Part shown: in pieces, positions 51,840-63,385 of the stretch
How the letters are laid out: the number at the start of each line of letters is the position of its first letter
Position numbering within the stretch: the first letter of the stretch is position 1
Origin: Anniella stebbinsi
Lineage: Eukaryota > Chordata > Lepidosauria > Squamata > Anniellidae
NCBI GenBank assembly: GCA_029215795.1
Contig: JARDYH010000001.1
Coordinates: 232,093,654-232,157,653 of the forward strand
Length of the DNA: 64,000 bases
Reading direction: 5' to 3'
The notes under the pieces: generated by a model
What the model was told of the DNA's origin: nothing
The model's input: the letters and a program-made list of their open reading frames with translations, nothing else
Databases searched by the model: none
Translations under genes and position numbers: made by a program

Positions 51840-52107
51840 CAAACAAAAAAGGCCATCTCAGGATGCTGTAAATGAATTTATTGGTGAAAAGCTGGACACA
51901 TTTGGCCTCTTGCTTTTTATTAGGCCTTCTTCAAGGAGCTGTAACAATGCATATATAAAACACAGAATTTTTAAAAAGTCAATTAGAAAAGCACATTGCA
52001 AGCACAGCCTGTGCATAGATGTAACCAATAACACAATTTCAACCCTACACATCAATGCTTCATAGGGCAAGTTGCAAGCAATGCCTGTGCATATATTTAA
52101 ATAGGAG
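51840..52107 (-). repeat. Penelope-like element tail, copy 3
   Basis: On the minus strand: CTTGAAGAAGGCCTAATAAA, then GCAAGAGGCCAAATGTGTCC and AATAAATTCATTTACAGCAT. GGCC..GGCC forms a hairpin between a CTGAAGA-like and a GAAA-like (AAAT) element, a third variant of the layout at 30291 and 32120. Together with the GIY-YIG-like remnant at 54573-54770 it may be one old element split by the 52.1-54.3 kb insertion. Confidence 0.4.
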
Positions 52108-52267
52108 AGGTGTGCAGAGCGGGTCCTGCTCCACTCTGAAATTGGGGTGGAGCTCCGCTGAGTGGGTTCTCTGCTCCAAAATTTGGAGCAGCTCCCTTGC
52201 TCTGCCCCGTTGGATTGTCTGTAGGAAAAACCTCTCTGTTTTTGGATAACCACTCTGTTATTGCCGA

Positions 52268-52420
52268 TGGGAATTAACCAAAATGCTTACAGTCCTCTCA
52301 TTTTTAAAGATAAAGAAATGAAACTTGGTATGATGATAGCTCTTAAGTAGGGCTTTAGACACGCCAAGTTTGAAGCAGATCCCTTCATCGTTTGAGTTTT
52401 AAGAATTTTTAATTCCCCCC
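52268..52420. repeat. Single copy of the 11.6-kb tandem unit
   Basis: AAAATGCTTACAGTCCTCTC, AAAGATAAAGAAATGAAACT, TTAAGTAGGGCTTTAGAC and GAAGCAGATCCCTTCATC match the array at 11606. Confidence 0.8.
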
Positions 52421-52453
52421 CTCAAACCATCTCCCCCCACACACTGACACACT

Positions 52454-52679
52454 GGCTTAATTCGGATGACACATTAAGCAACTGGGGCAGGTGAAACAAT
52501 CGTCAGTTGTATTGACTATCATGTCGTCCGAATGCTGCCATAGTCAACTCAGCGCTGATCCTGATCCACACCACGGTTGATTATTTATTACCATGTTGTG
52601 TGGGGAGTACCCCCTAGATGAACAACTGTAAAGTTGATTATTACCCCACCACTGACTATCGTGTTGTCCGAATTCAGCC
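52454..52679. mobile_element. Harbinger MITE, 226 bp, same family as the 6.3-kb element
   Basis: Ends GGCTTAATTCGGATGACACA and CGTGTTGTCCGAATTCAGCC are inverted, and ACT flanks both sides (52451-52453, 52680-52682), an exact 3-bp duplication. The first 30 bases differ from the end of the autonomous element at 39145 at only a few positions. No coding capacity; it would rely on transposase from elsewhere. Confidence 0.92.
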
Positions 52680-53074
52680 ACTAACACACAAAGGGTGAGT
52701 CTGATAAGGTGCTAGGAACTTGAGGATTGTGATACACAACAAGAAGAACTATAGCATACACACAAGAACCAAAGACAACCAGAGACACAGAGGGAGAATC
52801 CAAACAAACAGCAAAACTCAGCAAGCCGAAACTGTCTCTCTGACTCTCTCCTCCTTTCTTCCTTATGCAGCGAAAACTATAAGGGATTTTTTAAAATATA
52901 GTTTTTAAAGTTTTTAGCAGGGGGGCGGGTAATAAGAACCCCCTCACCCACACACTGACACTATAACACACAAAGGGAGAGTCTGGGTTGGGTCTAAGGT
53001 GCAAGGAACTTGGGGACTGGAGAATAACTAACCTACTAGCACACACACAAGAACCAAAGAAAACCAGAGACACA

Positions 53075-53820
53075 GGCTGCTTCAATATGAGGTCCCATTA
53101 GTGCCTCATGATCCGACATCCCACACTTGCACTCCTCCCGAGTAATCACCACAAAAAGGAGTGCAAATGCAGGGTTTGAAACCTCATGAGGCTGCCACCT
53201 CCCTAGCGCCCCATTCCTCCCCTCATTGTTTTCCTCCTCCTCCTCCCCCCTGCCGAAGAGAAAACAGTCTCAGAAGGAGAAGTCCGCACCTCACTCCATT
53301 TAATTTAAATTAAAGCTCAATGGCAGCAGCCCAGCAGTCACTGCCTTGCTACAGTTCTTAATGTTTTAAAACATTTTTCTTTGACTGTGATGCTCCGCTA
53401 GTCTATGGAGGCACGGAGATGGTCCAGTAGCTTTTGGCTCACTGGCCTCCCCCTCTCCCCTCTCCTAGTGTGCCCATGCCTAGCACCAGTTTCTTTTTGT
53501 TTTTTAAAATTGTTTTCTTTTACAGCATAACTTAGCAGGTCCAGTGAGGTGTGGAGGTGATCCACCAGCTTTTGGCTCACTGGCCTGCCCCTTCCCCTGG
53601 TTGAGGGTGACCAATCAGAGGTTTCCATTGGCTGGGACAGTCTTCCTCTGCAAATCTGGAGGAAGGTGACAGACAGCAAATGTGCATCAGTGCCTTGCTC
53701 GCAGCAAAAAGTAGTCGTAAGTCGCTGACTTTTTAAAATTCAGAGCTTCGGGGGAATGCCTTGGGACAGCTCCGCGATGGTGGCTGCATCATATAAATGA
53801 CTTAGCACCACTGTGGATCC
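53075..53820. repeat. Inserted or internal GC-rich segment with tandem duplication
   Basis: Within the old element, GGAGATGGTCCAGTAGCTTT at 53410-53429 recurs as GGAGGTGATCCACCAGCTTT at 53555-53574, each followed by TGGCTCACTGGCCT, an imperfect tandem copy at 145-bp spacing. The segment is absent from the homologous locus at 17.5-20.6 kb as far as I can see. Its ends are unknown. Confidence 0.5.
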
Positions 53821-54572
53821 ATCCCCGGGCTTTCCCATTGTCAAGATAAGCCCACAGACAGAGAATGCAAACAAATAAAAATGAATGCAAGCAAATAAGC
53901 AGAAGTTCTCTCTCTGACTCTCTCCTACTTCCTAATGCTCTGAACAGCTAGCAAAGGAATGACTTCCAGGGCAAGGACAAGTGGGTTATATCATTTGCAA
54001 TCCCTCCCCCTAAGCACTGGGATTGGAGGGGGGACAGGAAGGAGACTGTGGCTATTGGTTAGCCACATATGTCAATCTCAAAACCGGAGCATTTTCCTTA
54101 TATGGAGAATTGTTCCATTGACTCCCAACGTCTAAATACAAGCCTCAGAGAGACCCTAAGAACTGGTTGTATATTTTCAGAGTGGTTCAGATTTAATAGG
54201 GGTGTGCACTCCACCCTGAAGATCTCTAGAGGTTTTAAAACCACCCACGATCCGATCCACGAGATCGGACCACCGATGGACCTCCGAATGGGCAGAGTGG
54301 AATGCACACCCCTATTAAATCATATAAAACAGTTAAAATATTACAGACTCACTTGTAACAATGTCTGCAGAAATTATTACCACAGATTGTCTCGTGCTAT
54401 AAACACTGGTAACTAGATGGGATATGCTGAAGGCCATGTTTTTTATATTGTTAGACAAGTTTTTTCTTTGAGTTTCTTACAGGTGTTACCATGACAGAGC
54501 AATTCATTCAAGGTCTTCTCATATCTGGATTGATCTACAAACACCAGAGAATGTTTCAAAGCTACAGGACAG

Positions 54573-54770
54573 TTACAAGAGTGGTACAAATTTGAACTCC
54601 TCATTTAGCCCCTGCGAAGTTATTCGTTTCAAAATCCAATCCAATTTTTTACAAAAGAGCCACCTCACAGGGGAAGTCATGGACAACATCTTTATCGATA
54701 AATGTGAAATACTGAATTGCAGTCTTCTTAGCCATAAGTATATGTGGCTAAGAAGAATGAACCTCAGCAT
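54573..54770 (-). pseudogene. Penelope-like GIY-YIG C-terminus, decayed
   Basis: The minus frame ends LDWILKRITSQGLNEEFKF. A WI-L-t-ks-GLN pattern closes the GIY-YIG endonuclease domain of Penelope-like retroelements, so this may be the last 60 codons of such an ORF. No upstream catalytic block is visible, and the frame is short. The call rests on this one motif. Confidence 0.35.
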
Positions 54771-55362
54771 TCAGATTTTTAAAAATTGAAATAGGAAATA
54801 ATACATAAATTCCCAATCCAGGTGGTTGTTGGTGCATAAGTAATCCTGCTTCATATTATGTGTGTAGGGGAGTGGGGAGAGAAGGAGCCAGAAAAGTTAG
54901 CATTCTGGTATGTTCTGAATCTTTAATTTTGCCAAAGCATATACTTTCAGTAGCCACCCATTTTTACTGCACAGCCCACTCTGGTTCGTTGCCAATCTCT
55001 GTCACCTGTGTGGACCAGTGGGACACCCAAACAAGGTAAAATACACTGCACACCTGATCTGCAGGGATCGGAACAGAAACAGCCGTTCAGTCTCTTGAAA
55101 CCATCATGTGTTTTCATAGGGAACCAGTAGGCAGAACACTGCACCCAACCAAGTCATGCTGATGGGCTAAGTTCGCATGAGAGTGGCACAGCCTGTGTGT
55201 TAGAACACAAGTCATGCTGGATTCATTTGTGATTTAAAGAAGGAGAGTCCTGGTCCTCTGTTTGTGTGGCTTTTCATTCACAACCATTTCCTTTCCAGTT
55301 CATTTGATTGATGGTTTGATTGCCAATGAGTCTTTTCAAGTCTCAGAACTCCACTAGAGGAG

Positions 55363-55365
<3 letters not shown>
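54771..55365. other. No feature seen
   Basis: No repeat ends or convincing frames recognised. Confidence 0.4.

Positions 55366-55405
<40 letters not shown>
55366..55405. repeat. (AC)n microsatellite and nearby poly(C)
   Basis: About 20 AC units; a C run of about 15 lies at 55481-55495. Confidence 0.95.
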
Positions 55406-55406
<1 letters not shown>

Positions 55407-55499
55407 TGTGAGTAAAAAGTGGCAGGCAGAGGAGAGTTCAAGAACTTAGTCCTTTCACCCCTTCCCCATTTTTTATCTCCCCCCCCCCCCCCCCCGGTG

Positions 55500-57339
55500 A
55501 CCATTTTGTATGGATTCAGTGGCAACTCATGTCCTAACAAACAGATCTGCTTCTATCCTGTAGTTAGTCAAAACTAACAGGTCCATGAAAACATGTGTGT
55601 TCCTGCTATGTATACATTTATCTGCAGATGCAAAATGTATTGTGCATATATAATTTACACCCTGATCCCAGACCACCTGCCACCTACACCAAGTTCTGTA
55701 CTTGTTTCTGAGCAATACGTTTTGGAGTGGGGTGTGTGTGTAAACTTATTTTCTGCTTGAAACCCGCACCTTATAAAAAGTCAGCAAGTGAGTGGACATA
55801 ATATTTTCTACTTTCAGATTAAAAATGCACACAAAATTGAGATTTAGGTTAGCGGAATTGTCAAAGGAATAATTTTAGATGATTCCCAGCACAGAGGCTG
55901 TGTGTACTTGTGCCTGAACGTCTGATAGATGAAAAGAGACAAAATGTTCTACTTTTCAGCACATTTTAATCCACAGATGCTGAACAGGCTGGCGTAGAAT
56001 GTGTTAGCTTTAGCTGTGATTTAAACCCCCCCCCCCCAATATGAAGTTTACTATATTTAGTTTCCTAGATATGTAGTACTGCCAGGAGTAATTTTGAAAA
56101 ATAATGGCTCGAAATGTTTCAAAAAGACCAACAGGAAAAGACACAATCATACTTTACAATTAATATGAACTGAATCTTACATTTGGTATATTCAAGGCAT
56201 GTGGTGGTGGTGGTTTGGTCTGGGTCTATGCCATTCCTGCCACCTTGATCAATTGCCATCACAGCCAGCTCTGAGAAGGCATCAGAAAATGTTAAGAGGA
56301 CAATTGAAAAAAGGGTTCTCTTTACCCTCTGGAACACAGAGATATAGGATTCCACTTTATACCAGGTGAGACTGCTAGCCCATCCAGCACAGGACCATTG
56401 GCCACAGCTCTTGGGGACCCAGGCAGAGTTTTTCCCCATTACCCACTACCAGTTGCTCCAGGGTTACCCCAGTCTTGCTAGGGCTTTTCTTGATGAGGGG
56501 TTTGCCCCAGGGTGGATCCACAGTGGTGGCAGCTTGTTTATATGATGCAGCCGCCATCTTGAAGCAATCCAGGGGCAAACCCCTGAAGCTCCAGGTTAAA
56601 AAAGTCAGGGACTTACCATATATTTTTTTCTTTTGGAGTGAGGGGATGACGGCATCTGCCATCTGTCACCTTGCTTTGGAGCTGTGGCGTAGGCATCTCC
56701 CAACTGATGGCATACCCTGATGGCACACCCTCTGGACCACTTCCACACCTCCAGGGACCTTGGGGAGCTTCCGTTGAATAAATAAATAAATAATACAAAA
56801 AAATAAATAAATACAAATAGACCACGGGTGCACTGAGAAACTGGGGAGGTGATGGTTCATCTCCACACCTCTCTAGAATTGCACAATTGAGCAATTAGAG
56901 GGCTAAAAACCAAAACTCTGGAGAAAAAAGGGACAAGGAGCTGACTTTCCCTTCCATGAATAATTTGTTTTCAGACACTGGGAGGAGGAGGGAAACAACG
57001 GGATGGGTAGGTGCAGAAACAGGGCCACTAGGGGGTGGCAGTGGCCCTGTCTGCCTCCCAAACCTGCATTTTTGCTCCTTTCCATGGATATTACCTTGGG
57101 GGAGTGCAATTGTGGGATTTCGGATAATGAGGTGACAATGCAACCTCGTACAGATGCAGCCCTAGTCTCATTAGCTAGTTTGAAATACAAACAATGATTT
57201 CTCATCTCTTTGTGTGGCTAGGAAAATCCTACTCTATGTTATCAGCAAATACATCAGGGATAGACAACTTGGTGTCCTCAAGATGCTTTGGACCACAAGT
57301 CCCATAGGCCCCAGCCAGCTATTTGGACAAATTTGGTAC
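55500..57339. other. No gene; diffuse old repeats
   Basis: The piece 56340-56460 (TATACCAGGTGAGACTGCTA then CCATCCAGCACAGGACCATT) is a weak SINE trace. A short hairpin pairs GGGGTTTGCCCCAGGGTGGA (56498) with CAGGGGCAAACCCCTG (56569). The (AATA)n stretch at 56776-56815 is simple sequence. No ORF with motifs. Confidence 0.4.
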
Positions 57340-57412
57340 TTTTGAACAAATTTGCAAATCAAAACTCTGTTATCCTTTGAAATGTGCAGTTCCCCAAATT
57401 TTGCAGTGGAGA

Positions 57413-57449
<37 letters not shown>

Positions 57450-57745
57450 TGTTTACCAAAACACTGGGGAATAGTACACACAAAAATGCACATATTAGTG
57501 TCAATTATGTTAAAATGCATTATATGAAGAGAACTGCTTACAAAAATGTGCATATTAGGCAAAATTGCAGATGGAAATGCATGCATTACTATTAGGAGCA
57601 AGGCGGACAAAAATGAATAGGAATTTTCATGCAAACTTTTTTGGGTATATTCTCAAAGTTCGGTATGAACCAAACACAAGATTGGAAAAATGTGAAATGG
57701 AAAAAAACTTCAATGGATAGATTTCTCCATCTTTAGCCATACCTA
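57340..57745. mobile_element. Dispersed element with iterated AAAATGCA words, copy 2
   Basis: Same block order as 46020-46440, with an (AAT)n microsatellite of about 12 units at 57414-57450 inserted in it. Words of the form ACAAAAATGYGCATATTAGG recur at 57480, 57538 and 57605, suggesting internal quasi-tandem structure. Confidence 0.6.
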
Positions 57746-58369
57746 GGCTCAGACTGTATATTTGTAATGAAATACATATATTACAAAACTCCATAAACCT
57801 CCAGTGACCTTGCAAAGAAAACCAAACCTGGGCAAGGCCTGTACTTTTGGAAGTTCCCACTGCTAAGAGAAATGGGATGAGCATAACAAAATACTATTAA
57901 GGGGCAGGTCATAATAGTGTGGTGGGTGGGTGGATTTTTGAAAGTTCTCAAGATGTTTCCCATCACAATAAACATTCATTTTACATTTCCACAGGATAAT
58001 TTCTGGCAGCTCATCCTCCCTTTTATTTTAAGGATGTACTCCTGGGAAGGAGACTTCTGCTTGGATGGATCTGAATTCTAACCCATTTGGAATTTAGGAT
58101 GAAAACCCAGTTCTCAGATAGGCCAGAGTGATTACAGCAGGTTTCAAGTCTGTTTTAAACATAGTACATTACCAGTCTGCTGGTGTGGCAGGGACCATTG
58201 ATTTGTCAATGCCCTTCATTATGCTAGAGGCCTTTGGTGCAGAAAAGATAAAACCTCGCCATGATGGGGCTCTGTCTGGACAGATCCAGAGTAAAGACAA
58301 TCCACTCTGGATTTTCAATTGAATGAAATGAATCAATTTCTCACTCTACCAAAACGTAGGGATTTCAAC
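57746..58369. other. No feature seen
   Basis: No repeat ends or coding motifs recognised. Confidence 0.4.
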
Positions 58370-59526
58370 TAGGGGTGTGCATGGACCCCGGATTGGATTG
58401 GGACCCGGATCGGGACCTCCAATTTTGTCCCGGATCAGTTTGGACAAAATCGGAGCCTCCCTGGACCGGATCGGGCCTGATCCCGATCCAAAAATCGGAC
58501 ATTCGATTTTTGGATTGGCTGCCATTTTTGTTTTCCCCATAGACTTGCATTGGGGGAAAGAAAGCTTTCCCCCAATGCAAGTCTATGGGGAAAAAATGGT
58601 GGCAGGTGGGTGAGGGGGGCCTAACTCCTCCTGCCCCCCACGCTCCTTACCTCCAGAGGCCATCCGCTTCCATCTGCTGGCACCCACCAGCGGATGGAAG
58701 CAGATGGCCCCGGGGGGGGGTAAGCCCCCTCCCCCTCCCCCTGCTTACCTGCCAGGGCCATCCACTTCCCTTCGCCGCAGGCCGTTACTGCGAGAAGGCT
58801 TCGCGGCCTGCTCCTGAGTAGCGCGCCAGGTGATGACATCACCTGGCACGCTACCTAGGGGCAGGCCACGAAGCCTGCTCGCAATAGCGGCCAGCGGCAG
58901 AGCGGAGCAGACGGCCCCAGCAGGTAAGCGGGCTGTGGGCCCCCCTCCCCCCTGCTTACCTTCCGGCGCCATCTGCTCCCCGCTACTGCAAGCAGGCTTC
59001 ACGGCCTGCTCCTGAGTAGCACGCTAGGTGATGACATCACCTGGCGCACTACCTAGGGGCAGGCCGCGAAGCCTGCTCGCAGTAGCGGCCAGCAGCGGAG
59101 GGGAGCGGACGTCCCCGGAAGGTAAGTGGGCCCCCCTCCCCCTGCTTACCTGCCGGGGCAGCCGCTTCCCTCCGGTGGCGCCACCGGAGGGAAGCAGCTG
59201 CCCCAGCAGGTAAGCCCCCTGCCCCCATTGTACGCTTCAGCGGGTGCCTGGCGATGGAAGCGGACAGCCCCGCCAGGGAAGCCCCCCCCCAGCTGTCCGC
59301 TTCCATCAACGGGCACCCACTGGCGCCCGCCAATGGAAGCGGTGGTGGGTGCCAGCGGGCGCCCACCGATCCTCCGATCCATTCCAATCTGGATCGGGTC
59401 CTTTCCGGATCAGATCGGATTGGATTGGACGATCCAGCGGGGTGAGCGGAAATTGGATAATTGTGTCCAATTCCCCCTGGATCGGATCCGGATCGTGGAT
59501 TGGATCTGATCCAGTGCACACCCCTA
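58370..59526. mobile_element. Foldback hAT element, copy C (1,157 bp)
   Basis: Ends TAGGGGTGTGCATGGACC and GATCCAGTGCACACCCCTA are inverted. Flanks ATTTCAAC and GTTTCAGT match at 6 of 8 bases, a decayed hAT-type duplication. The CTTGCATTGGGGGAAA hairpin is at 58535-58598. Two palindromes with GGTGATGACATCACC cores sit near 58837 and 59036. It is closest to copy B in its GATCCGGATC end blocks. No transposase. Confidence 0.9.
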
Positions 59527-60204
59527 GTTTCAGTCATGTCATTCTAGTCTCTTGACAGCAATTTGAAGCTATTTTCTTCTTGAAGGACACCATCTGTCTA
59601 GCTACCTCTGCATGCAGACTTCAAGACTTGTTTGTTTTAACATGTGGTCATCCTGGACTTGAAGAGATAAGTGCTTCCTCACCTAATGTTTAGGTAATTA
59701 TCTAATGCTGCCCTCTAGCAACCCCCAACCTGGTGCTCCCCAGGTGGTTTGGACTACATTTCCCATTATTCCCAGCCAGGAGAAGGCTGCTGCATTCGAT
59801 CATCTGGTGGTACTACAGTCCTTTTTCCTGCACTTTCAGTATGTGTTATCTTCAGCATTACCCTCATAAGCAAGAGAGAGCGAAGAGCCCCCCAACAATG
59901 CCTAGTCTGCACTGCAACACCATATTAGCTCTTACAGAAATACCCATTGAACAATGACTCCTTCGTTAATTATCTATGGATGGATAGATGGGAGTCACCT
60001 TTTTGAGGCCCAGATGGTTAGCCTGAACACAGTATCACATACCCCTCAGTTCTCCAAACGTGAGAATATCTAGGGATAGTGCTTATCAGGTTGAGTATCT
60101 TTGCATGGAGAGACTGGCCTGGCCCTACGATTAGGCAGAGTAGGTGGCTGCCTCAGGCAGCTGAGTTTGGCTGTCAGGAAAGGGCAGCAAATTGTGAGTT
60201 ATTT
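59527..60204. other. No gene; one repeat module
   Basis: CCCAACCTGGTGCTCCCCAG then GGTTTGGACTACATTTCCCA at 59724-59765 is a copy of the module found in the 9.6/11.1-kb arms. Otherwise nothing is recognisable. Confidence 0.45.
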
Positions 60205-60324
60205 AGGGTGCAATCCTATGCATGTTTAGATGGAAAACAGTCCTACAAGTCCCAGCATTCCCACCCAGCATACTGGGAGTTGTAGGACTTTTTCCCTGTC
60301 TAAACATGCATAGGATAGTGCCCT
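60205..60324. mobile_element. 120-bp palindromic MITE
   Basis: Ends AGGGTGCAATCCTATGCATG and CATGCATAGGATAGTGCCCT are inverted, and the middle pairs GTCCTACAAGTCCCAGCATT with CTGGGAGTTGTAGGAC. The terminal GCAATCCTATGCATG links it to the short MITE family at 1434 and 27190. Confidence 0.8.
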
Positions 60325-60473
60325 TAATTTATGTTTGCATTTTTACTGACAGGGAGGGGATGAAGCACACTCAGGGTTATTTGTTTGTTTTTGCCTCAGG
60401 TGCCAAAACAACTCAGTCAGTCTTGAGAACTATGCAGCTTGACCTTGGCTGGGGCAGGGGCAGGATTTGTTGT

Positions 60474-60670
60474 TAGGAACACAGAAAGCTGCCTTTTACT
60501 GAGTCAGACCATTGGTCCATCTAGCCCAATATTGTTGACACTGACTGGCAGTGGCTCTCCAGGGTTTCAGGTGGGATTCCTTTCCTCTCCCTACCTGGGG
60601 GAAGCTGGGGCTCAAACCTGGGACCTTCTGCATGCAAAGCATGTGCTCTATCACACTGAGCTATGGCCCC
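60474..60670 (-). mobile_element. tRNA-derived SINE, minus strand
   Basis: On the minus strand it begins GGGGCCATAGCTCAGTGTGA then AGAGCACATGCTTTGCATGC and CCCAGGTTTGAGCCCCAG. This is a tRNA-like head with A box and B box (GGTTTGAGCCC), anticodon-loop region TTTGCATG as in tRNA-Ala(TGC). The body contains ACCAATGGTCTGACTCAGTA and the 3' end GCTTTCTGTGTTCC. It is a SINE head and not a functional tRNA gene, because the sequence carries on as the SINE body and the acceptor stem does not pair. Confidence 0.8.
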
Positions 60671-62269
60671 TCTTGTATCTCCTGCTTCTGTTTCTGCAAA
60701 ATGTCTTGGGCTGGTTCTATTGGGAGAACACTGCAGACTTATGCCATTTCTGTATTATCTATTTTATTTATAAATATAGGTAGAGTCTAAATAATAGGCA
60801 CTTCTATGAGGCAGGATATTTAAAATTCCACATCAGGTCCCAGGAAAGAAGCTTGCACCCCTGATATGCCTTCAGGCTACTTGCATCTCCCTCCCCCTCT
60901 CTTACTCTCTTTCTCTCTCTAATGGCCATTGGTTGAGGATGATGGGAGCTGTGATCCAACGCTTCTGGAGAGCAACAGGTTGTGGGAGGCTGTCCTAACC
61001 CTTCCATCTCATCAGTCAACCATTCTGGGCTATGAATCAGCAACCTGCATAAGAAAGCAATGGTCAGCCTGCAGCATAACACTATCATAAAAAAGAAGCC
61101 ATAGGAGAAAGTAAGAAAAGATCAACAATGTTGACAGGAGGGTCTCACCAGTAAAAGTCTACTCTAAAAACATTAGGAAGAACTAGCGTGCCTGCCAATG
61201 TGGAAAGGAAAGAAACCATGCTCCACACATTGTAGAACCCTTTCTCCTTCCTTACGTTTTTGGGATTGCTAAAATATCAGTGTGTGAGTAATTTCAACTT
61301 GCAAAGTCTTCTATAAGCACTGGTGGTATTAAAATTATATTATTATAAATGAAGCTGCAGAGACTTAACTTTTTTTAAAAAAATACTCATGAAGTAAAGA
61401 ACGCTTTGGGCTGTCAGTATGCTAATCAAAATACCCAAGTTAATTTAGTTGCTGTTATTTAGAACAGTAATTCACTCACTCTGGTATAAATGTAGCTTGC
61501 AGCCATTCAAGACAAATAATCTTCACTAAAACAGAGTAATTTGTTCGAATTTGATTGTGTCAGCATTGGCATCACAGCCCCAACGCAGAATGCAAGGATC
61601 AGGAGTTTACTTTCCATTTAACCATTTACAGCTACCATGCTTGAGGTTGTAAAACTTTATCAGAGTTCTGTACTGTATACATCTCTGTTTACCTTTTTTG
61701 CGTTAGTATTAGCAATGTATCATTGTGCAACTGCAGTTTTAGAACCATTGTGTCTAATTCAACCGAATTTAGTTTATTCAAGAGTGGTAAAGGTGCAATA
61801 GGATTCTAAGCAAACCCTTTTAGCTATCATATTCTTGCAGCTTTGTTTCTTGGTGAACTCATCACAATTAGTTGTTTCAAACAGGATAGAGGGGACTATG
61901 GGGGCTACCTCATCAAATAGAGAAGATTACTCCCAGGACTGCTGACACCCTAGATTGATTCTATTGGGGGCAGTTGATGTCAATGGAGATGTAATATATG
62001 TAGGCAGCTAGGACAAGATGCAAAGAATCTGACAGTTGGCCATCACATGCATGGAATGGGCCTCCTTCCCACTGCATGAATTGGCTCTAGATATGAGAAC
62101 CCAACAGGGGACATTATGGACAAGGTAAATGCCATCCAGGCCTCAGTAAAGCCCATTAGATTTTCTCTATCTTGGATCAAATCATTGTTTTATTATCAAC
62201 AAGCTGGAGTTATTAATCAATAGGAATTCAATTCCACTTCAAGGGTTTACAAAGCTGAGAAAAGGGCAC
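60671..62269. other. Low-repeat region, possible conserved noncoding DNA
   Basis: No transposon family is recognisable between about 61090 and 62200. The interval 61300-61760 is AT-rich with ATGCTAATCAAAATACC and TTAATTTAGTTGCTGTTATT, without simple repeats, in the manner of conserved noncoding elements. There is no coding frame of note. Confidence 0.3.
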
Positions 62270-62432
62270 AGGGCATAGGAAGTTGTCTCATACCAGGTGT
62301 GACTACTTACCCATCTATTCCAGCTGGAAGTGGCTATCCAGGATCTGAGGTAGAGGTGTTTGGGATCATCTGCATCCTGATTCTTGTCTTAAAACTCTAG
62401 ACTCTGCCACTGAGCTATGGTTCCCCCACCCC
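62270..62432 (-). repeat. Decayed copy of the tRNA-SINE
   Basis: GGCATAGGAAGTTGTCTCAT then ATACCAGGTGTGACTACTTA, CCATCTATTCCAGC and CTCTGCCACTGAGCTATGGTTCC follow the order of the SINE at 60474, strongly diverged. Confidence 0.55.
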
Positions 62433-62593
62433 AAAATGGAAACAAAGTATGCTCAAAAGTTCTAGCCAGTGAACTGGATGAAACAATTTACTAGTGGGTA
62501 CCACTGGTTGTTGCTCTAAAGTGAAGAGGATCCTCACCCTTAACACTATCAGCAAGGATGTGGATGCCGACTAGCTAGCCACGCTTGGCAACA

Positions 62594-62728
62594 TCAGCAG
62601 GATTTACACTACTGCTTTATAATGGGTTATAATGGTATTGACCACTGTTGGGGCGCAGGACACATTCCATATCCAGTTTTCAAAGTGCTTTCAAAGTGTT
62701 ATATCCTGCTTGGTGTAGATCTGGCCAT
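62594..62728. mobile_element. MITE remnant with GGCCAGATCTACAC ends
   Basis: GATTTACACTACTGCTTTAT at the left and TTGGTGTAGATCTGGCC at the right are inverted; TAATGGGTTATAATGG follows the left end as in the TTTAAAAGGGTTTATAACAG of the 50849 MITE. It is a related family. Confidence 0.6.
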
Positions 62729-63044
62729 CATCAGACTTCATCACCAGGAAGAGTATTAGCCAGCCAGCCACCACATGCTTACATGGTGCTGACTGAAGTG
62801 GCCTTTGGCTCCTCAGCTGCCTTCTGAAGGTAAAGGCAAGATTTCCCCTACCACCTTTTCCCCCCAAGGCCAGTGAATGACAGGTTCCACTAATGAACCA
62901 CTTTTTATTGGCTGCTGCTGGTCCCAGCCCTGCTTGCCATACCCTGTCTCATTGTCCTTCCATTGCAACTCATTTCTCCCACACTCTCTGCTTAATTGGG
63001 GCACTGTCTCTGTACTCCCGCCATTCTAATCCTGTTCTGCCAAA

Positions 63045-63385
63045 TTATTATTTATTATAATTGTCTTTATTTGTATTCCACCTTTTGCCCAATACTGGGC
63101 CTCAAGGCAGCAATATTAAAACATGTCCACATTTAAAATACATATTTTAAATACAAATGACTGCTGAAACAGGAAAGTTGTTGCCTGCCTCCGAAAACGT
63201 ATGAAGGAGGGAGCCAGTCTAGTTTCCCTGGGAAGGGAGTTCCAGATCCTTGGAGCAGCCACCAAGAAGGCCTCTCCTGTGTACCCATCAGGTGTGCCTG
63301 GGATGTTTGGGACTGAGCAAAAGGCCTCCTCAGAAGATCTTAGAGCACGGGCAGGCTCATATGGGAGAATATGGTCTTACAGTTA
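63045..63385 (-). mobile_element. CR1/L2-group LINE 3' end
   Basis: Plus-strand blocks CCACCTTTTGCCCAATACTG, GGGCCTCAAGGCAGC, GGGAGCCAGTCTAGTTTCCC, GAGCAGCCACCAAGAAGGCC and GGCAGGCTCATATGGGAGAA follow the LINE order, minus orientation. It resembles the copy at 13979 closely. Confidence 0.7.

Larger units (their letters stand above)
52108..54315. mobile_element. Old hAT-like element, second copy
   Basis: Left end TAGGAGAGGTGTGCAGAGCG and right end GAATGCACACCCCTA. Block order parallels 17483-20652: GGTGGAGCTCCG, the dispersed unit, TCTCTCTGACTCTCTCC, GCAATCCCTCCCCCTAAGCA and GTGGCTATTGGTTAGCCACA. It contains a duplicated block (52685-52915 versus 52970-53070 with ACACACAAGAACCAAAGA), a Harbinger MITE and, at 54196-54315, a short palindrome with GGGGTGTGCAC ends. 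Coordinates of the ends are approximate. Confidence 0.55.

Noticed and set aside
54196..54315. Independent 120-bp hAT MITE with 8-bp duplication
   Set aside because: Its flanks (GATTTAA and TTAAATC) are inverted and not direct repeats, so an insertion duplication is not shown; it may be only the end part of the larger element.
56340..56460. Third tRNA-SINE copy
   Set aside because: Similarity is limited to a few words and both tRNA boxes are missing.
60474..60670. Functional tRNA-Ala gene
   Set aside because: Only the A-box to B-box part is tRNA-like; the sequence carries on into a SINE body and there is no pairing acceptor stem.
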